A stretch of 64,000 bases of DNA from Stenotrophomonas rhizophila (GTDB lineage: Bacteria > Pseudomonadota > Gammaproteobacteria > Xanthomonadales > Xanthomonadaceae), in assembly GCF_000661955.1 (NCBI RefSeq), contig NZ_CP007597.1, positions 1,357,605 through 1,421,604 of the forward strand. The letters are read 5' to 3'. A model generated the notes under the pieces. That model was given only the letters and a program-made list of their open reading frames with translations. It searched no databases and had not been told where the DNA came from. Both the position numbers and the translations under genes were made by a program. Shown one piece after another: positions 1 to 8,797 of the stretch (position 1 is the stretch's first letter; each line of letters starts with the position of its first letter).

Positions 1-1050
1 GGTCGCGGTGATCTGCGCCTGCAGGCTGGCCACGCGCTGTTCGGCCACGGCGTGGATCTGCTTGGCGTCCAGGGTGGCGGCGGTGCTCTGCACGATGTTC
101 TGGGTGTACCAGGCCTGGCCGTTGGGCAGCGCGCCCAGGCCATCGCTGGTGCGCGTGGCCGGCAGGTATTCGGTGGCGATGAAACCGCGCAGGGCGCGGT
201 AGGCCGGCATGATGCGGTACTCGATCATGCGCTTGTATTCGGCGGTGATGCGCGCCTTGTCCGCCTCGGGGAAATCCTCGGGCATGTTGCGTACCGGCGC
301 CCAGAAGATGCTCTCCTCTGCGGTCGGCTTGATCACGGCATCCAGCTGCGGCAGCACCTTTTCCATCAGGTCGCGCGGCTGCACCACGCCGGCCTTCATG
401 CCGTCGCGCATGTTGGCCACGGCCTGGTCAAACAGCGGTGCGATGCCCAGCGAGCGCTTGGACCAGCTGTCGTAGTCGGCCACGGTGTTGAACGGCTGCG
501 CGCCCGAACCGGAGCCCAGGATGGCCATGATGCTGCCCAGGTTGTAGTACTGGCTGACCGGCAGCATCCAGCTGGGGTACTTCTCGGCGGCCAGCGACAT
601 GCGCGCATCGCGCACGAAGATTTCGTAGCTGAGCAGGTCCTGGCCGGTCAGGCCATCGGTGCCGATCTTTTCGACCTTGCCCAGCCATTCCACGGTGAAA
701 TCATGCGACTGCTGGCGGTAGGCGGCCGACAGGATGTTGGGCAGCTGGTCGTTGTGGCGGGCATCGCCCTGGAAGGTGGCCTGCAGCGGGTTGAGCCGCA
801 TCGAGGCATCCCAGTATTCATCGTAGATGCGGTTGAGCTGGGCGGCCTTGCTCTGCTGGCGGACCAGCGGCTGGCGCGTAGGCGCGGCGGCCGGACGTGC
901 GCGCGGCTTGGCCTTGGGCTTGGCGGCAGCGCGGGTCTGCGCGGCAGCCGGTCGGTTGGCCTTCTTCTTGGCAGCTTCAGCCGGTGCGGCGCTGCCGAAC
1001 AGCAGCAGGGCGGCGATGGCGAGCGCCAGGGCGCGGGCGGGATGGGGCAT
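1..1050 (-). CDS. DUF885 family protein, N-terminal part (cut by window edge)
   Basis: The reading frame is open from an ATG at 1050 down to base 1, so the 350 residues visible are the N-terminal part and the C-terminus lies outside. Residues 1-26 form a signal peptide (Arg, then a Leu/Ala core, cleaved near AEA), followed by a Lys/Ala/Pro/Arg-rich linker to about residue 60. The folded part then begins with LNRIYDEYWDASMRLNPLQATFQGD, here quoted only for its key pattern: the YDEYW...P..AT..GD opening is typical of the DUF885 family, helical and presumed metallopeptidase-like periplasmic proteins. The catalytic end is not visible, so activity cannot be judged. No clear ribosome-binding site precedes the ATG. 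Confidence 0.8.
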   Translation of the reverse strand, partial: MPHPARALALAIAALLLFGSAAPAEAAKKKANRPAAAQTRAAAKPKAKPRARPAAAPTRQPLVRQQSKAAQLNRIYDEYWDASMRLNPLQATFQGDARHNDQLPNILSAAYRQQSHDFTVEWLGKVEKIGTDGLTGQDLLSYEIFVRDARMSLAAEKYPSWMLPVSQYYNLGSIMAILGSGSGAQPFNTVADYDSWSKRSLGIAPLFDQAVANMRDGMKAGVVQPRDLMEKVLPQLDAVIKPTAEESIFWAPVRNMPEDFPEADKARITAEYKRMIEYRIMPAYRALRGFIATEYLPATRTSDGLGALPNGQAWYTQNIVQSTAATLDAKQIHAVAEQRVASLQAQITAT

Positions 1051-1146
1051 CGGCGGTATCCGTAAAACACACAGACCGGGGAGCTTGCCCGATCCGTGCG
1101 CATACGGCCAGCGCCGGCCCCTGGTCAGTTTCGTGCGGTACGGGCC

Positions 1147-1920
1147 TCAGTCAGCTGCGGCATCGGCCCGCAGCTGCGCGGCGCGCTCGGCGCCCAGGTA
1201 GCGGGTGATGGCGCGCCGCATCAGGTACAGCAAGGGAATCAGGGCGATGGCAAAGCCCATCTTGTAGACATAGTTGACGCTGCTGACCGCCAGGAACAGC
1301 GAGGTGGGCCACTGCTGCGGGCCCAGCACGAACGCGATCCAGATCACCACGAAGCTGTCCACCAGCTGCGACACCGCCGTGGAGCCGGTGGCGCGCAACC
1401 AGACGTGGCGTTCGCCGGTGGCCCGGCGGATGCGATGGAAAATGGAGACATCGATCAGCTGCCCGACCAGGAACGCCACCAGCGACCCGGCGATGGTCCA
1501 CATGCCCTGGCCGAACACCGCCGCGAACGCGGCCTGGTAGTCGGGCACGCCATGGGCGCTCATCGAGGTGACCCACCAGCTGGCCGGCACCAGCGAGATC
1601 GCGGCGAAGGCGAACAGGAAGCCGTAGCTGATCAACACCACCGCCAGCCATGAGATGAACTTCACCCCGCGGCGGCCAAAGAACTCGTTGATGGTGTCGG
1701 TCATGATGAACACCACCGGCCACAACAACGTGCCGGCGGTGAAGCTGAGCGAGCCGGTCTGGCCGAACAGGTTCCAGTTGAACGGCGCCACCCCGAGGGT
1801 GTCTTCGAGCGCGAAGATCTTCACCCCGATCAGTTCGGCCAGCACCGCGTTGGCGCAGAAGAACGCCGACAACGCGATGAACAACAGCACCGCGCGGTCC
1901 TGCAGCGGCCGCGCGCTCAC
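1147..1920 (-). CDS. Queuosine precursor transporter, YhhQ/VUT family
   Basis: Integral membrane protein of about 257 residues with roughly six hydrophobic helices and the family pattern ELIGVKIF near the N-terminus followed by TDTINEFFGRRG after the second helix. The family imports 7-deazaguanine precursors (preQ0/preQ1) across the inner membrane for tRNA queuosine synthesis; that role is family knowledge. I chose the GTG at 1920, which lies directly behind the stop codon of the DUF502 gene (1924-1922), implying translational coupling. An in-frame start at 1971 would add 17 hydrophilic residues and overlap the upstream gene by 50 bases, which I think less likely. Confidence 0.85.
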   Translation of the reverse strand: MSARPLQDRAVLLFIALSAFFCANAVLAELIGVKIFALEDTLGVAPFNWNLFGQTGSLSFTAGTLLWPVVFIMTDTINEFFGRRGVKFISWLAVVLISYGFLFAFAAISLVPASWWVTSMSAHGVPDYQAAFAAVFGQGMWTIAGSLVAFLVGQLIDVSIFHRIRRATGERHVWLRATGSTAVSQLVDSFVVIWIAFVLGPQQWPTSLFLAVSSVNYVYKMGFAIALIPLLYLMRRAITRYLGAERAAQLRADAAAD

Positions 1921-1921
1921 C

Positions 1922-2599
1922 TCAGCGGTCGCCGGCGCGGGTGAACGGTACGCTTTCCGGCGCGACGGCACCGCCGGAGATGATGAAGCTCATCGCCTGG
2001 TCGACGGTCCAGTCGGTGGGGGTCAGCAGTTCCACCGGCACGATTTCCAGGTAGCCGGAGGTGGGGTTGGGCGTGGTCGGTACGTACACGGCGGCCAGCT
2101 CGCGGTCGGTGCCCTGTTCGCGGATCACCCGCGTGACCAGGCCCACCGACTTCATGTCACGGTGCGGGAAGTCGATCAGCACCACGCGCTGGGTGCTGCC
2201 CGGTTCGGTCTGCAGCATGTCCAGCAGCTTCTTGGCGCTGTCGTAGATGATGCTGGCCAGCGGAATGCGCTTGATGACCGCGCCGAACCAGCGCAGCAGG
2301 CGCTGGCCGATCACCCGGCGGCTGAGCACGCCCACGCTGAGGATCACCAGCAGGGTGGCAGCCAGGCCGATCACGTTCTGCATCCACTCGACCTTGACCC
2401 AGCCCAGGTAATGCGGGAACGAGGCGGCGATCTGCTCGGACAGGGGCACCACCACCGGGCTGGAAATGCCCGACAACAGCACGAACACGAATTTGACCAC
2501 CACCCAGGTCAGCCAGATCGGCAGCAGGGTCAGCAGGCCGGTCAGGAACAGGCGCTGCAGGGAGGGGCGCGGAACGAGTTGGGGGGCTTCGGGCGACAT
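1922..2599 (-). CDS. DUF502 membrane protein
   Basis: 225 residues with two strong membrane segments (about 16-43 and 70-95), then a soluble C-terminal half with the family signatures RIPLASIIYDSAKKLLDM and VYVPTTPNPTSGYL. DUF502 proteins are conserved inner-membrane proteins of unknown function in Proteobacteria. The gene is first in a two-gene unit with the queuosine precursor transporter, whose start abuts this stop codon; the pairing does not reveal a shared role. The family call is firm, the function is unknown. Confidence 0.88.
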   Translation of the reverse strand: MSPEAPQLVPRPSLQRLFLTGLLTLLPIWLTWVVVKFVFVLLSGISSPVVVPLSEQIAASFPHYLGWVKVEWMQNVIGLAATLLVILSVGVLSRRVIGQRLLRWFGAVIKRIPLASIIYDSAKKLLDMLQTEPGSTQRVVLIDFPHRDMKSVGLVTRVIREQGTDRELAAVYVPTTPNPTSGYLEIVPVELLTPTDWTVDQAMSFIISGGAVAPESVPFTRAGDR

Positions 2600-2674
2600 C
2601 GGCGCATTGTAGCGGTGCGGCCGCCCGGATTACCCTGCCTGCCGCTGCAGGGAGCGGCGCAGGGAGGGAATGCT

Positions 2675-3991
2675 GTGTTGAAGGGACTGAAGTGGGTGGG
2701 GGTGACCGTGCTGGGGTTGGGCGCGCTGGTAGGGCTGGTGCTGCTGGTGTCGTGGTTGCTGCCGGTGCCGGCCGAGGAACGCCGGGCGCTGCAGGCCATG
2801 GAGGCGGGGTTGCCCACGATGGCACCCGAACGCAATGCGTTCCCGGCGATCTGGCTGCTGGACCATGACGGCATGACACCGGCGCAGGTGCAGGCGCAGA
2901 CCGCCGAGGATGCGCGCCGTTGGGCGCCGGGGCCGGCCAGCGGCGCGGACCCGGCCGGCGATGCCGTGGCGGACGACACGCGGTTTGCCAAGGTCATGCC
3001 GGCCACCGGCTGGTGCCGGCGCAGTGTCAGCGCCTGTCTGGCCGCGGTACGTGCCGACGCCGATGCGGTGGCGCAGGCCCATGCCGGCCATGACGGGTTG
3101 CACGCCCGCATTGCCGCGCTGGGCGAGGACGATCACTACCGCTCGCTGTTCGTGCCCGACGTGGCGATGCCCTTCCCGTCGTTCCAGGTACTGATGGAGC
3201 GCACCTCGTGGCACGCGCTGGCGCATGTGCGCGGCAACAGCGCCCAGGCATTGCAGGGCACCTGCGAGGATATCCGCACCGGGCGCATGCTGATGGCGCA
3301 CAGCGACAGCCTGCTGGTGGCGATGGTGGGTTCGGCGATGGCCGAGCGCAACGCGGGTCTGTTCACCGAGATCCTGGCCGAGCTGCCGACGGGCACCGCT
3401 GTCCCGGCGACGTGCCGACAGGCGCTTGTCGCCCCCACGGTGGCCGAGCTGGACCTGTGCCTGCCGATGCGCGGCGAGTTTGCGTTCGTGCGGGCGGCGA
3501 TGGCCAACCAGCCGGCGCTGGAGCAGGCGCAAGGCTGGTTGCACGACGAAGGCAAGACCCAGGCCCGCAATGCCTGGCAGATGTCGCGTACCTGCAGCAC
3601 CGAGGTGCAGGCGCAGATCCGCGACGATCGCCCCGTGCAGCTGCCCGCGGCGCCGTCGATCTGGTCATTGGCCTGCGTGGCCAACGCGGCCGGTTGCATG
3701 ACGCTGGCCATCAGCGAGCCGGCATACGACGGCTATTCCCTTCGCATGCAGGATGCCGGCGCCCAGCTGCGGCTGGCGGGGGCGATGCTGTGGCTGCATG
3801 GGCAGCCGCGTGGCCAGACCGACGCGCTGGCCCGCCTGGCCGCGATGCCGCAGGCGCTGCGCAGCACGCAGCGCCCGCCGCAGCTGAGCGCCGATGGGCA
3901 GCGGGTGCAGGTGCCGCGCTACGGTCGCGCGGGCGACGGCGGGCCGGCGTGGATCAGCGCACCGCTGCCGCAGGCGTGGCGCCCGCATTGA
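2675..3991 (+). CDS. Membrane-anchored periplasmic protein, unrecognised
   Basis: 438 residues that I do not recognise. A single N-terminal hydrophobic helix (about residues 6-27, rich in Leu/Val/Gly) suggests an inner-membrane anchor with the rest in the periplasm. The body contains several cysteines at spaced positions (for example WCRRSVSAC, GTCED, PATCRQ, LDLCLP, RTCSTE, LACVANAAGC), compatible with disulfides. I placed the start at GTG 2675 because a good ribosome-binding site, GGAGGG, sits six bases before it; a TTG three bases on is the alternative. The gene is divergent from the DUF502 gene. The open frame extends upstream but overlaps that gene and lacks coding character there. Confidence 0.65.
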   Translation: MLKGLKWVGVTVLGLGALVGLVLLVSWLLPVPAEERRALQAMEAGLPTMAPERNAFPAIWLLDHDGMTPAQVQAQTAEDARRWAPGPASGADPAGDAVADDTRFAKVMPATGWCRRSVSACLAAVRADADAVAQAHAGHDGLHARIAALGEDDHYRSLFVPDVAMPFPSFQVLMERTSWHALAHVRGNSAQALQGTCEDIRTGRMLMAHSDSLLVAMVGSAMAERNAGLFTEILAELPTGTAVPATCRQALVAPTVAELDLCLPMRGEFAFVRAAMANQPALEQAQGWLHDEGKTQARNAWQMSRTCSTEVQAQIRDDRPVQLPAAPSIWSLACVANAAGCMTLAISEPAYDGYSLRMQDAGAQLRLAGAMLWLHGQPRGQTDALARLAAMPQALRSTQRPPQLSADGQRVQVPRYGRAGDGGPAWISAPLPQAWRPH

Positions 3992-4000
3992 GCGGCGCAG

Positions 4001-4717
4001 TTACGGCAGCGGATTGAACGCCGCGCCGTCGCCGATGCTGTCCAGCGTCCAGCGCTGCGTCGAGGCCAGTTTCTCCCAGCCCACCTGTTCGCCGTCCGTT
4101 TCGATGCTGCCGCTTGCGCGGCGTATTTTCGCGGTGGAGTAGTTGATGCTCACCGATCCGGTCTGGCCCGAATTGCGCATCATCGTGTCACTGTCATAGC
4201 CGATCAGCGCGAACGCGTCGTGCTGCCAGCGGAAGGTGAAGCGGGTGGACCCGGTGGCCCAGCTGCCGGCGTTGGAGAAGGCGTACAGGCCCACCTGCAG
4301 CGTGCCGCGCACGATCGACACGCCGCCCGCGCCGTCCTCGAACACGTCCGACAGGTTCGGGTACTCGTGGCGCGGAATCAGCTGGTGGTTCTGCGCGGCC
4401 AGCGCATAGCTGCCATCCGGCCGCGCCCAGGCGATGGCGAGCAGGCGCGGGTTGCTGTCCAGCGGGCTGATGCCCATGCCGTCGTGTTCAAGCACGTTGC
4501 GGGGATCCTGCTGGCGCAGCACCAGCACCAGGTCGGCACGCCGGTCGGCGTTGAGGTCGCCGTCCAGCCGCTGTTCGATGCGCCAGCCGCGCGGCACGAA
4601 GCCGTTCGCATCCGCGGCGGTGGCCGGCAGCGTCGGATAATCCACCGGCGGTATGTCCAGTGCGTGCGCAAGCACCGGCAGGCACAGCAGGGGCAGGGCG
4701 ATAAGCAGGGTACGCAT
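4001..4717 (-). CDS. Secreted protein of unknown function
   Basis: 238 residues. A clear signal peptide covers residues 1-20 (MRTLLIALPLLCLPVLAHA) and places the mature protein in the periplasm or outside. The mature part contains RLDGDLNADRRADLVLVLRQ, a D-x-N-x-D-x-x-x-D pattern like the calcium-binding FG-GAP/VCBS loops, and further on GSTRFTFRWQHDAFALIGYDS, which resembles small secreted proteins that report on a stored quantity. I do not recognise the family with confidence. The ATG at 4717 is chosen because it begins the signal peptide; an upstream in-frame ATG at 4759 would place 14 non-signal residues in front. Confidence 0.7.
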   Translation of the reverse strand: MRTLLIALPLLCLPVLAHALDIPPVDYPTLPATAADANGFVPRGWRIEQRLDGDLNADRRADLVLVLRQQDPRNVLEHDGMGISPLDSNPRLLAIAWARPDGSYALAAQNHQLIPRHEYPNLSDVFEDGAGGVSIVRGTLQVGLYAFSNAGSWATGSTRFTFRWQHDAFALIGYDSDTMMRNSGQTGSVSINYSTAKIRRASGSIETDGEQVGWEKLASTQRWTLDSIGDGAAFNPLP

Positions 4718-4768
4718 GATGCAGGGGCCGACGTTGGGGGCGCCGAGCATAGCAAGCACGCCGCGTGC

Positions 4769-5242
4769 TCAGCCCTTGCGGGCGCCGCCGTTGCGCGCGT
4801 CCGGCTTCAGCCGCAGGTACACCTGCTTGCGTACCCGCGCGACCACCTCGCCCTGTGCGTCGAGAATGTCGTTGCTGAACCAGTGCAGATACTTTTCGCC
4901 ACCGGCCGTGGCGGCACGCAGCTGGTCCAGCAGCGCGTCATCCAGATGGAATTCCGCACGCACCGTGCCGCGACCCGGTTTGAGGAATTCGATTTCGCCG
5001 GCCCGGTCCCACACGTAATAGTCGCGGCCCAGGTTGTGCATCACGGTGAGCATCCAGAACGGATCGGTCATCGCAAACAGGCTACCCCCGAAATGGGTGC
5101 CCACGTAGTTGCGGTTCCAGGGGCGCATGCGCAGCTCGACCTGCACGTGGCGGTAGTCGGGGCTGACTTCGGTGACATGGATGCCGGTGAACAGGAACGG
5201 CGGCCACAGGTTCATGCCGTGGCGGAACACGCTGGCTTTCAT
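4769..5242 (-). CDS. DUF4442 hotdog-fold protein (thioesterase-like)
   Basis: 157 residues from the ATG at 5242. The pattern NRNYVGTHFGGSLFAMTDPFWM is the hotdog-helix signature of the DUF4442/PaaI-like thioesterase superfamily: a substrate-binding helix after a conserved Asn and Gly-Gly-Ser. Families of this fold hydrolyse acyl-CoA or bind acyl groups in the cytoplasm; the substrate here is unknown. A possible upstream start at 5305 would add 21 residues. The gene runs in the same direction as the CHASE2-GGDEF gene that ends 64 bases upstream and may share its transcript. Confidence 0.8.
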   Translation of the reverse strand: MKASVFRHGMNLWPPFLFTGIHVTEVSPDYRHVQVELRMRPWNRNYVGTHFGGSLFAMTDPFWMLTVMHNLGRDYYVWDRAGEIEFLKPGRGTVRAEFHLDDALLDQLRAATAGGEKYLHWFSNDILDAQGEVVARVRKQVYLRLKPDARNGGARKG

Positions 5243-5305
5243 CGGGTCGACCCAGGTTGCGAACGAGGGATGAATCTTACCATTCGCAGGCGTATGGTGT
5301 GGCAA

Positions 5306-6931
5306 TCAGTCGCCGTCGTCGGCCATGTAGCCGTCACGACCCGCGGCCTTGGCCTTGTACAGCGCCGCATCGGCGCCTTCGAAGAAGTGCCGCGGTTCGC
5401 TGCGGATGGCGGGTACCCGCGTGTACACGCCCACGGTCAGGGTGATGTGGACGCATTGCCCGTTTGCACCGGGCACCTCCAGCAGGCGTACCCGTGCCAG
5501 CAGGTCCTCGATCACCTGCACCGCGCCGTCGGCCGCGGTGTCGGGCAGGATCAGCGCGAACTCGTCGCCGCCGAAACGCGCGGCCATGTCGCGCGGTCGC
5601 CGCGCGTGTGCGCCGATCTCGGTGGCGATCAGGCGCAGCACGTTGTCGCCGGCCTGGTGCCCATACACATCGTTATGGTGTTTGAAGTGATCCACATCGA
5701 TCAGCGCCAGGCTCAGCGGGCGGCCACTGCGGCGGCCGGCGTCGTGTTCCTGCTGCAGGGTCTGCTCGAAACGCAGGCGGTTGCCCAGCCCGGTCAGTGC
5801 ATCGCTGTTGGCCTGGCGGCGCCACGCGCTGATCCGCCACAACACCCACGCGCAGATGACGGCCAGCATGCCGGTGAGCGCCGCAGCCGGGGCAAACCAG
5901 AGGTTGCCGGCGCGCAGCAATACGAAGCTGAGCAGAAGGGTGGACGGCAAGGCCAGCAGCGCGCTGGCCGATGCCCGGGGCAGCGACAGGCCCAGGCAGC
6001 ACAGCGCCACCAGCAGGCCGCTGAGCAGGTCCCGCCACAGCGTGGGTGGCAGGGTGATGACCTTGTCGGTGAGCAGCATGGAGGCGACGTTGGCCTGGTA
6101 CTCGCTGCCGCTCATCCAGCGCTCGCGCGTGGTCGGGGTGAGCAGGCGCGGAGCGATGCCGCTGGCGGTCATGCCAACCAGGACCAGCCGCCCGCGCAGC
6201 AGCGCCGGGTCGACGTCGCCGTTGAGCAGGTCGACGTAGGACACCTGCGGAAACCGTTCGGGTGGGCCTGCGTAGCGCACCCGTACGTAATGGTCGCGGC
6301 GCCATTGATAGGGCGAGGACTGTCCCGGGTCCGGACCGCGCAGGCCGGGCAGCGGGCCGCGCGCATCGGCCAGCGCCAGCCCGAGGGCGGGCCAGTGCGG
6401 TGAGCCGATCCCGGCGGTGAGATACAGGCCGCGTGCCACCCCGTCGGCGTCCACTTCGACATCGCTGTGCCCGAGCGTGGCTGCGTTGGCGGCGATCAGC
6501 GGGATCGGCAGCAGTTCCTCGGCCATGTTCGGGCCGCTGGCCGGCGCGGCCAGCACCGGCAGCACCACGTGTCCGTTGCGACGGATCGCCGCCGCCAGGT
6601 CCGCATCCTGCGCTGCATCCTGACGGTCCGGTTCGGACAGCATCAGGTCCAGTACCACCCGAGCGCTGCCCGCCTCGGTGAGGCGGTCAAGCAGGCGTGC
6701 GTGGGTCGAGCGCGGCCAGGGCCACTGTCCGATCTGCTGCAGGCTGTTGTCGTCGATCGCCACGATCAGCAGGCGCGGGTCGGGCGGGTAGTCCCACGCC
6801 CCGACATACGCATCGTAAACCGCCTCGTCCTGCTGCCAGAACCACTGCCAGTGGCTGGCGACGGCGGCCAGGCCGCCCACCAGCGCCGACAGCGCCAGCC
6901 GCTGCGGCCACGACAGTGCCAGTGGTTTCAC
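5306..6931 (-). CDS. Diguanylate cyclase with periplasmic CHASE2 sensor
   Basis: About 541 residues. An N-terminal helix is followed by a periplasmic CHASE2 domain (roughly residues 35-280; FDPR-like opening YPPDPRLLIVAIDD and WPWPR), three membrane helices (about 295-375) and a cytoplasmic GGDEF domain. The active-site motif is intact (GGDEF, 454-458), and an RxxD inhibitory site (R445, D448) sits five residues before it, so c-di-GMP synthesis with product feedback is expected. I chose the GTG at 6931, whose last two bases overlap the stop of the upstream LysM-FecR gene; a second in-frame GTG at 6976 is possible. The two genes probably form one signalling unit, with the periplasmic FecR protein as a partner of CHASE2. 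That partnership is inferred from co-occurrence. Confidence 0.88.
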   Translation of the reverse strand: MKPLALSWPQRLALSALVGGLAAVASHWQWFWQQDEAVYDAYVGAWDYPPDPRLLIVAIDDNSLQQIGQWPWPRSTHARLLDRLTEAGSARVVLDLMLSEPDRQDAAQDADLAAAIRRNGHVVLPVLAAPASGPNMAEELLPIPLIAANAATLGHSDVEVDADGVARGLYLTAGIGSPHWPALGLALADARGPLPGLRGPDPGQSSPYQWRRDHYVRVRYAGPPERFPQVSYVDLLNGDVDPALLRGRLVLVGMTASGIAPRLLTPTTRERWMSGSEYQANVASMLLTDKVITLPPTLWRDLLSGLLVALCCLGLSLPRASASALLALPSTLLLSFVLLRAGNLWFAPAAALTGMLAVICAWVLWRISAWRRQANSDALTGLGNRLRFEQTLQQEHDAGRRSGRPLSLALIDVDHFKHHNDVYGHQAGDNVLRLIATEIGAHARRPRDMAARFGGDEFALILPDTAADGAVQVIEDLLARVRLLEVPGANGQCVHITLTVGVYTRVPAIRSEPRHFFEGADAALYKAKAAGRDGYMADDGD

Positions 6932-8592
6932 AGCAGCAGCCACAGCAGTAGGGCGCCGCCGCCAGCGCCATAGCACGTGCGGCAGGGCAGCGCGACCTGC
7001 TGTGCCGGCGAGAACGGGCCGGCATAGCCGTCGTCATCGATGTACTGCACGCGCACGTGCAGGGTGCCGTGCCAGGGACGCTTCAGCGATACCTCCGGCT
7101 GGTCGACCTCGCGGTCCAGTAACGGGTTGGCGAAATCGCCTTTGCGGTCGATCTGCACGCGGTAGCGTTGACCGGTTTCACCGGCCTGCCAGCGCAGCGT
7201 CAACTGGCCCTTGGCAGCCTGCGGTGGCTGCAGGGCGGGATCGACGGGGGCATCGGTGAGGGTAAGCGCGACCGGGTGGCCGAAGCGACCGCGGTGGCCG
7301 TTGCCATCGCGCGAGGCAACCCGCCAGAAGTACGTGCCCGGGGCCAGGTCCGCGGCCGCGCGTGCATGCGGGCTGGTGCTCTGCTGCTCCAGCACGGGCT
7401 CAAGGAACTGGGCGTCACGCGCGATCTGCAGCACGCTCGTCGCGGCGCCGTCGACCTGGCTCCACTGGAACCGCGGCCGCGCGCTGTTGACGGTTTCCTC
7501 GTTGACCGGGCGCACCGTCAACGGGGGCGGCGGTTGATCGCGCACCTCGAAATCGTGCTCGGCGTCGAGACCTTCCACATCGTCGGCGCTGACCGCGCGG
7601 ACCAGTACGCGCAGCGTGCCGGGCGCCAGGTCCGGCACGGTCAGGGTGGTGGCCGTGGTGTCCTGCGCGAACAGCAGAATCTCGGGTTGGTCGGCACGGA
7701 CCACGTCCACCCGGTAGTGCGCGGCACCGTCCACCGCCGTCCACGCCAGTTGCGCGGGCAGCGGGTCCAGGCGCAGCTGCGCCGGGTCCAGCAGTGGCGC
7801 CGGCAGCAACGGCTCCAGTGGGCCCGGGCGCGTGTCCTGCGATGTGCTGCGGGTGGCCTGGCCGCGGGTGACCAGGCGTTGGCCGCGTGGGTTGCCGACC
7901 TGCACCTTGCCCTGCAGCACTTCGGTGGCCGCGCTGCGCCCGTCACCGCCGGCGCTGACCCGGAACACGGTGCCGCGTACGCTGCTGGTCGCCGTTGGCG
8001 CATCGATGATGTAGCGCGATGCCGGACCAGTTGCCGGCGTTACCCGGTTGCTGGTGCGGCCCTGTTGCAGGCGCACGCGGGTGTCGACCATGCCGGTGTG
8101 CCCGTAGCGGCTGAGCTGGTCCAGGCGCAGCCGCGAGTTTTCGCGCAGCTGCAGCCGCGAATCATCGGCAAAGACCAGGGTGACGCTGGCATCGGCCCCG
8201 GTGACCAGATGCTGGCCGATCGTGAGCAGCTCGCCTTCGATCACATCGCGCAGGCCACCGCGCGCCGCGTCGCCAACCTGCACCGGCCCACGCAGGGCCA
8301 GTACCCGGGCCGGGACAGGCTGCACCGCCAGCCACGCCACCGGGAAACGCAGCTGGCTGCCCGGCGGCAACCGGTAGGGGTCGCTCACGCGGTTGTGGGA
8401 TTGCAGGTGTTGCCACGGTACCGACGGTTTCAGGTAGCGCGACCCCAGGTCCCACAGGGTGTCGCCGGGGCGTACCCGGTAGGTCCAATCCTGGGCCAGC
8501 AAGGGAAATGCGGAGAACAGCAGGGCTGCCACCATCAACAGGCGTGCGGGCAGCGAACAGAGGTGAAGCAAACGGGTCGAACTCACGGTCAT
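6928..8592 (-). CDS. Periplasmic LysM-FecR domain protein
   Basis: 554 residues. A signal peptide ends near residue 33 (FPLLAQ), followed by one LysM domain (about 36-86; YRVRPGDTLWDLGSRYL), which in the family binds peptidoglycan glycan chains. A FecR domain follows (about 105-245; LVTGADASVTLVFADDSRLQLRE opening, with the SSVRGTVFRV motif), then two or three fibronectin-III-like beta domains (about 285-530) containing the WxVDGA and FxWRVASRDGNG patterns. The C-terminus is a short hydrophobic tail. It reads as a cell-wall-attached periplasmic sensor. It is the first gene of an operon with the CHASE2-GGDEF diguanylate cyclase, which it overlaps by four bases. Confidence 0.85.
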   Translation of the reverse strand: MTVSSTRLLHLCSLPARLLMVAALLFSAFPLLAQDWTYRVRPGDTLWDLGSRYLKPSVPWQHLQSHNRVSDPYRLPPGSQLRFPVAWLAVQPVPARVLALRGPVQVGDAARGGLRDVIEGELLTIGQHLVTGADASVTLVFADDSRLQLRENSRLRLDQLSRYGHTGMVDTRVRLQQGRTSNRVTPATGPASRYIIDAPTATSSVRGTVFRVSAGGDGRSAATEVLQGKVQVGNPRGQRLVTRGQATRSTSQDTRPGPLEPLLPAPLLDPAQLRLDPLPAQLAWTAVDGAAHYRVDVVRADQPEILLFAQDTTATTLTVPDLAPGTLRVLVRAVSADDVEGLDAEHDFEVRDQPPPPLTVRPVNEETVNSARPRFQWSQVDGAATSVLQIARDAQFLEPVLEQQSTSPHARAAADLAPGTYFWRVASRDGNGHRGRFGHPVALTLTDAPVDPALQPPQAAKGQLTLRWQAGETGQRYRVQIDRKGDFANPLLDREVDQPEVSLKRPWHGTLHVRVQYIDDDGYAGPFSPAQQVALPCRTCYGAGGGALLLWLLL

Positions 8593-8719
8593 CTGGGCCC
8601 TGCTGGGCGGGGCTCAGCCGTGCGGCCCCCATGGCCCAGACCTCATCCCCCCGAATGGATCGCGGCGTCGTGGACGCCGCGGTCGCATTATTGCCCGGGA
8701 CCCGTGCAGAGTTTCTGAA

Positions 8720-8735
8720 CGTGACTTCCGTCACA
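8720..8735. promoter_or_regulatory. Candidate Clp (CRP-family) binding site
   Basis: The bases CGTGA-CTTCCG-TCACA match nine of ten conserved positions of the CRP/Clp consensus TGTGA-N6-TCACA. The site lies 128 bases upstream of the LysM-FecR start. A weak -10-like AATAAT (minus strand, 8692-8687) lies between them, putting the site centre roughly 45 bases before a plausible transcription start. In xanthomonads Clp is a global activator whose DNA binding is relieved by c-di-GMP, and this operon encodes a diguanylate cyclase. Confidence 0.45.
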
Positions 8736-8797
8736 TTCCATGTGGGCGAGGCGCATCCGTCCGTAGTAACTGAACACGTGGCGCCTCCTGCGCCGGA

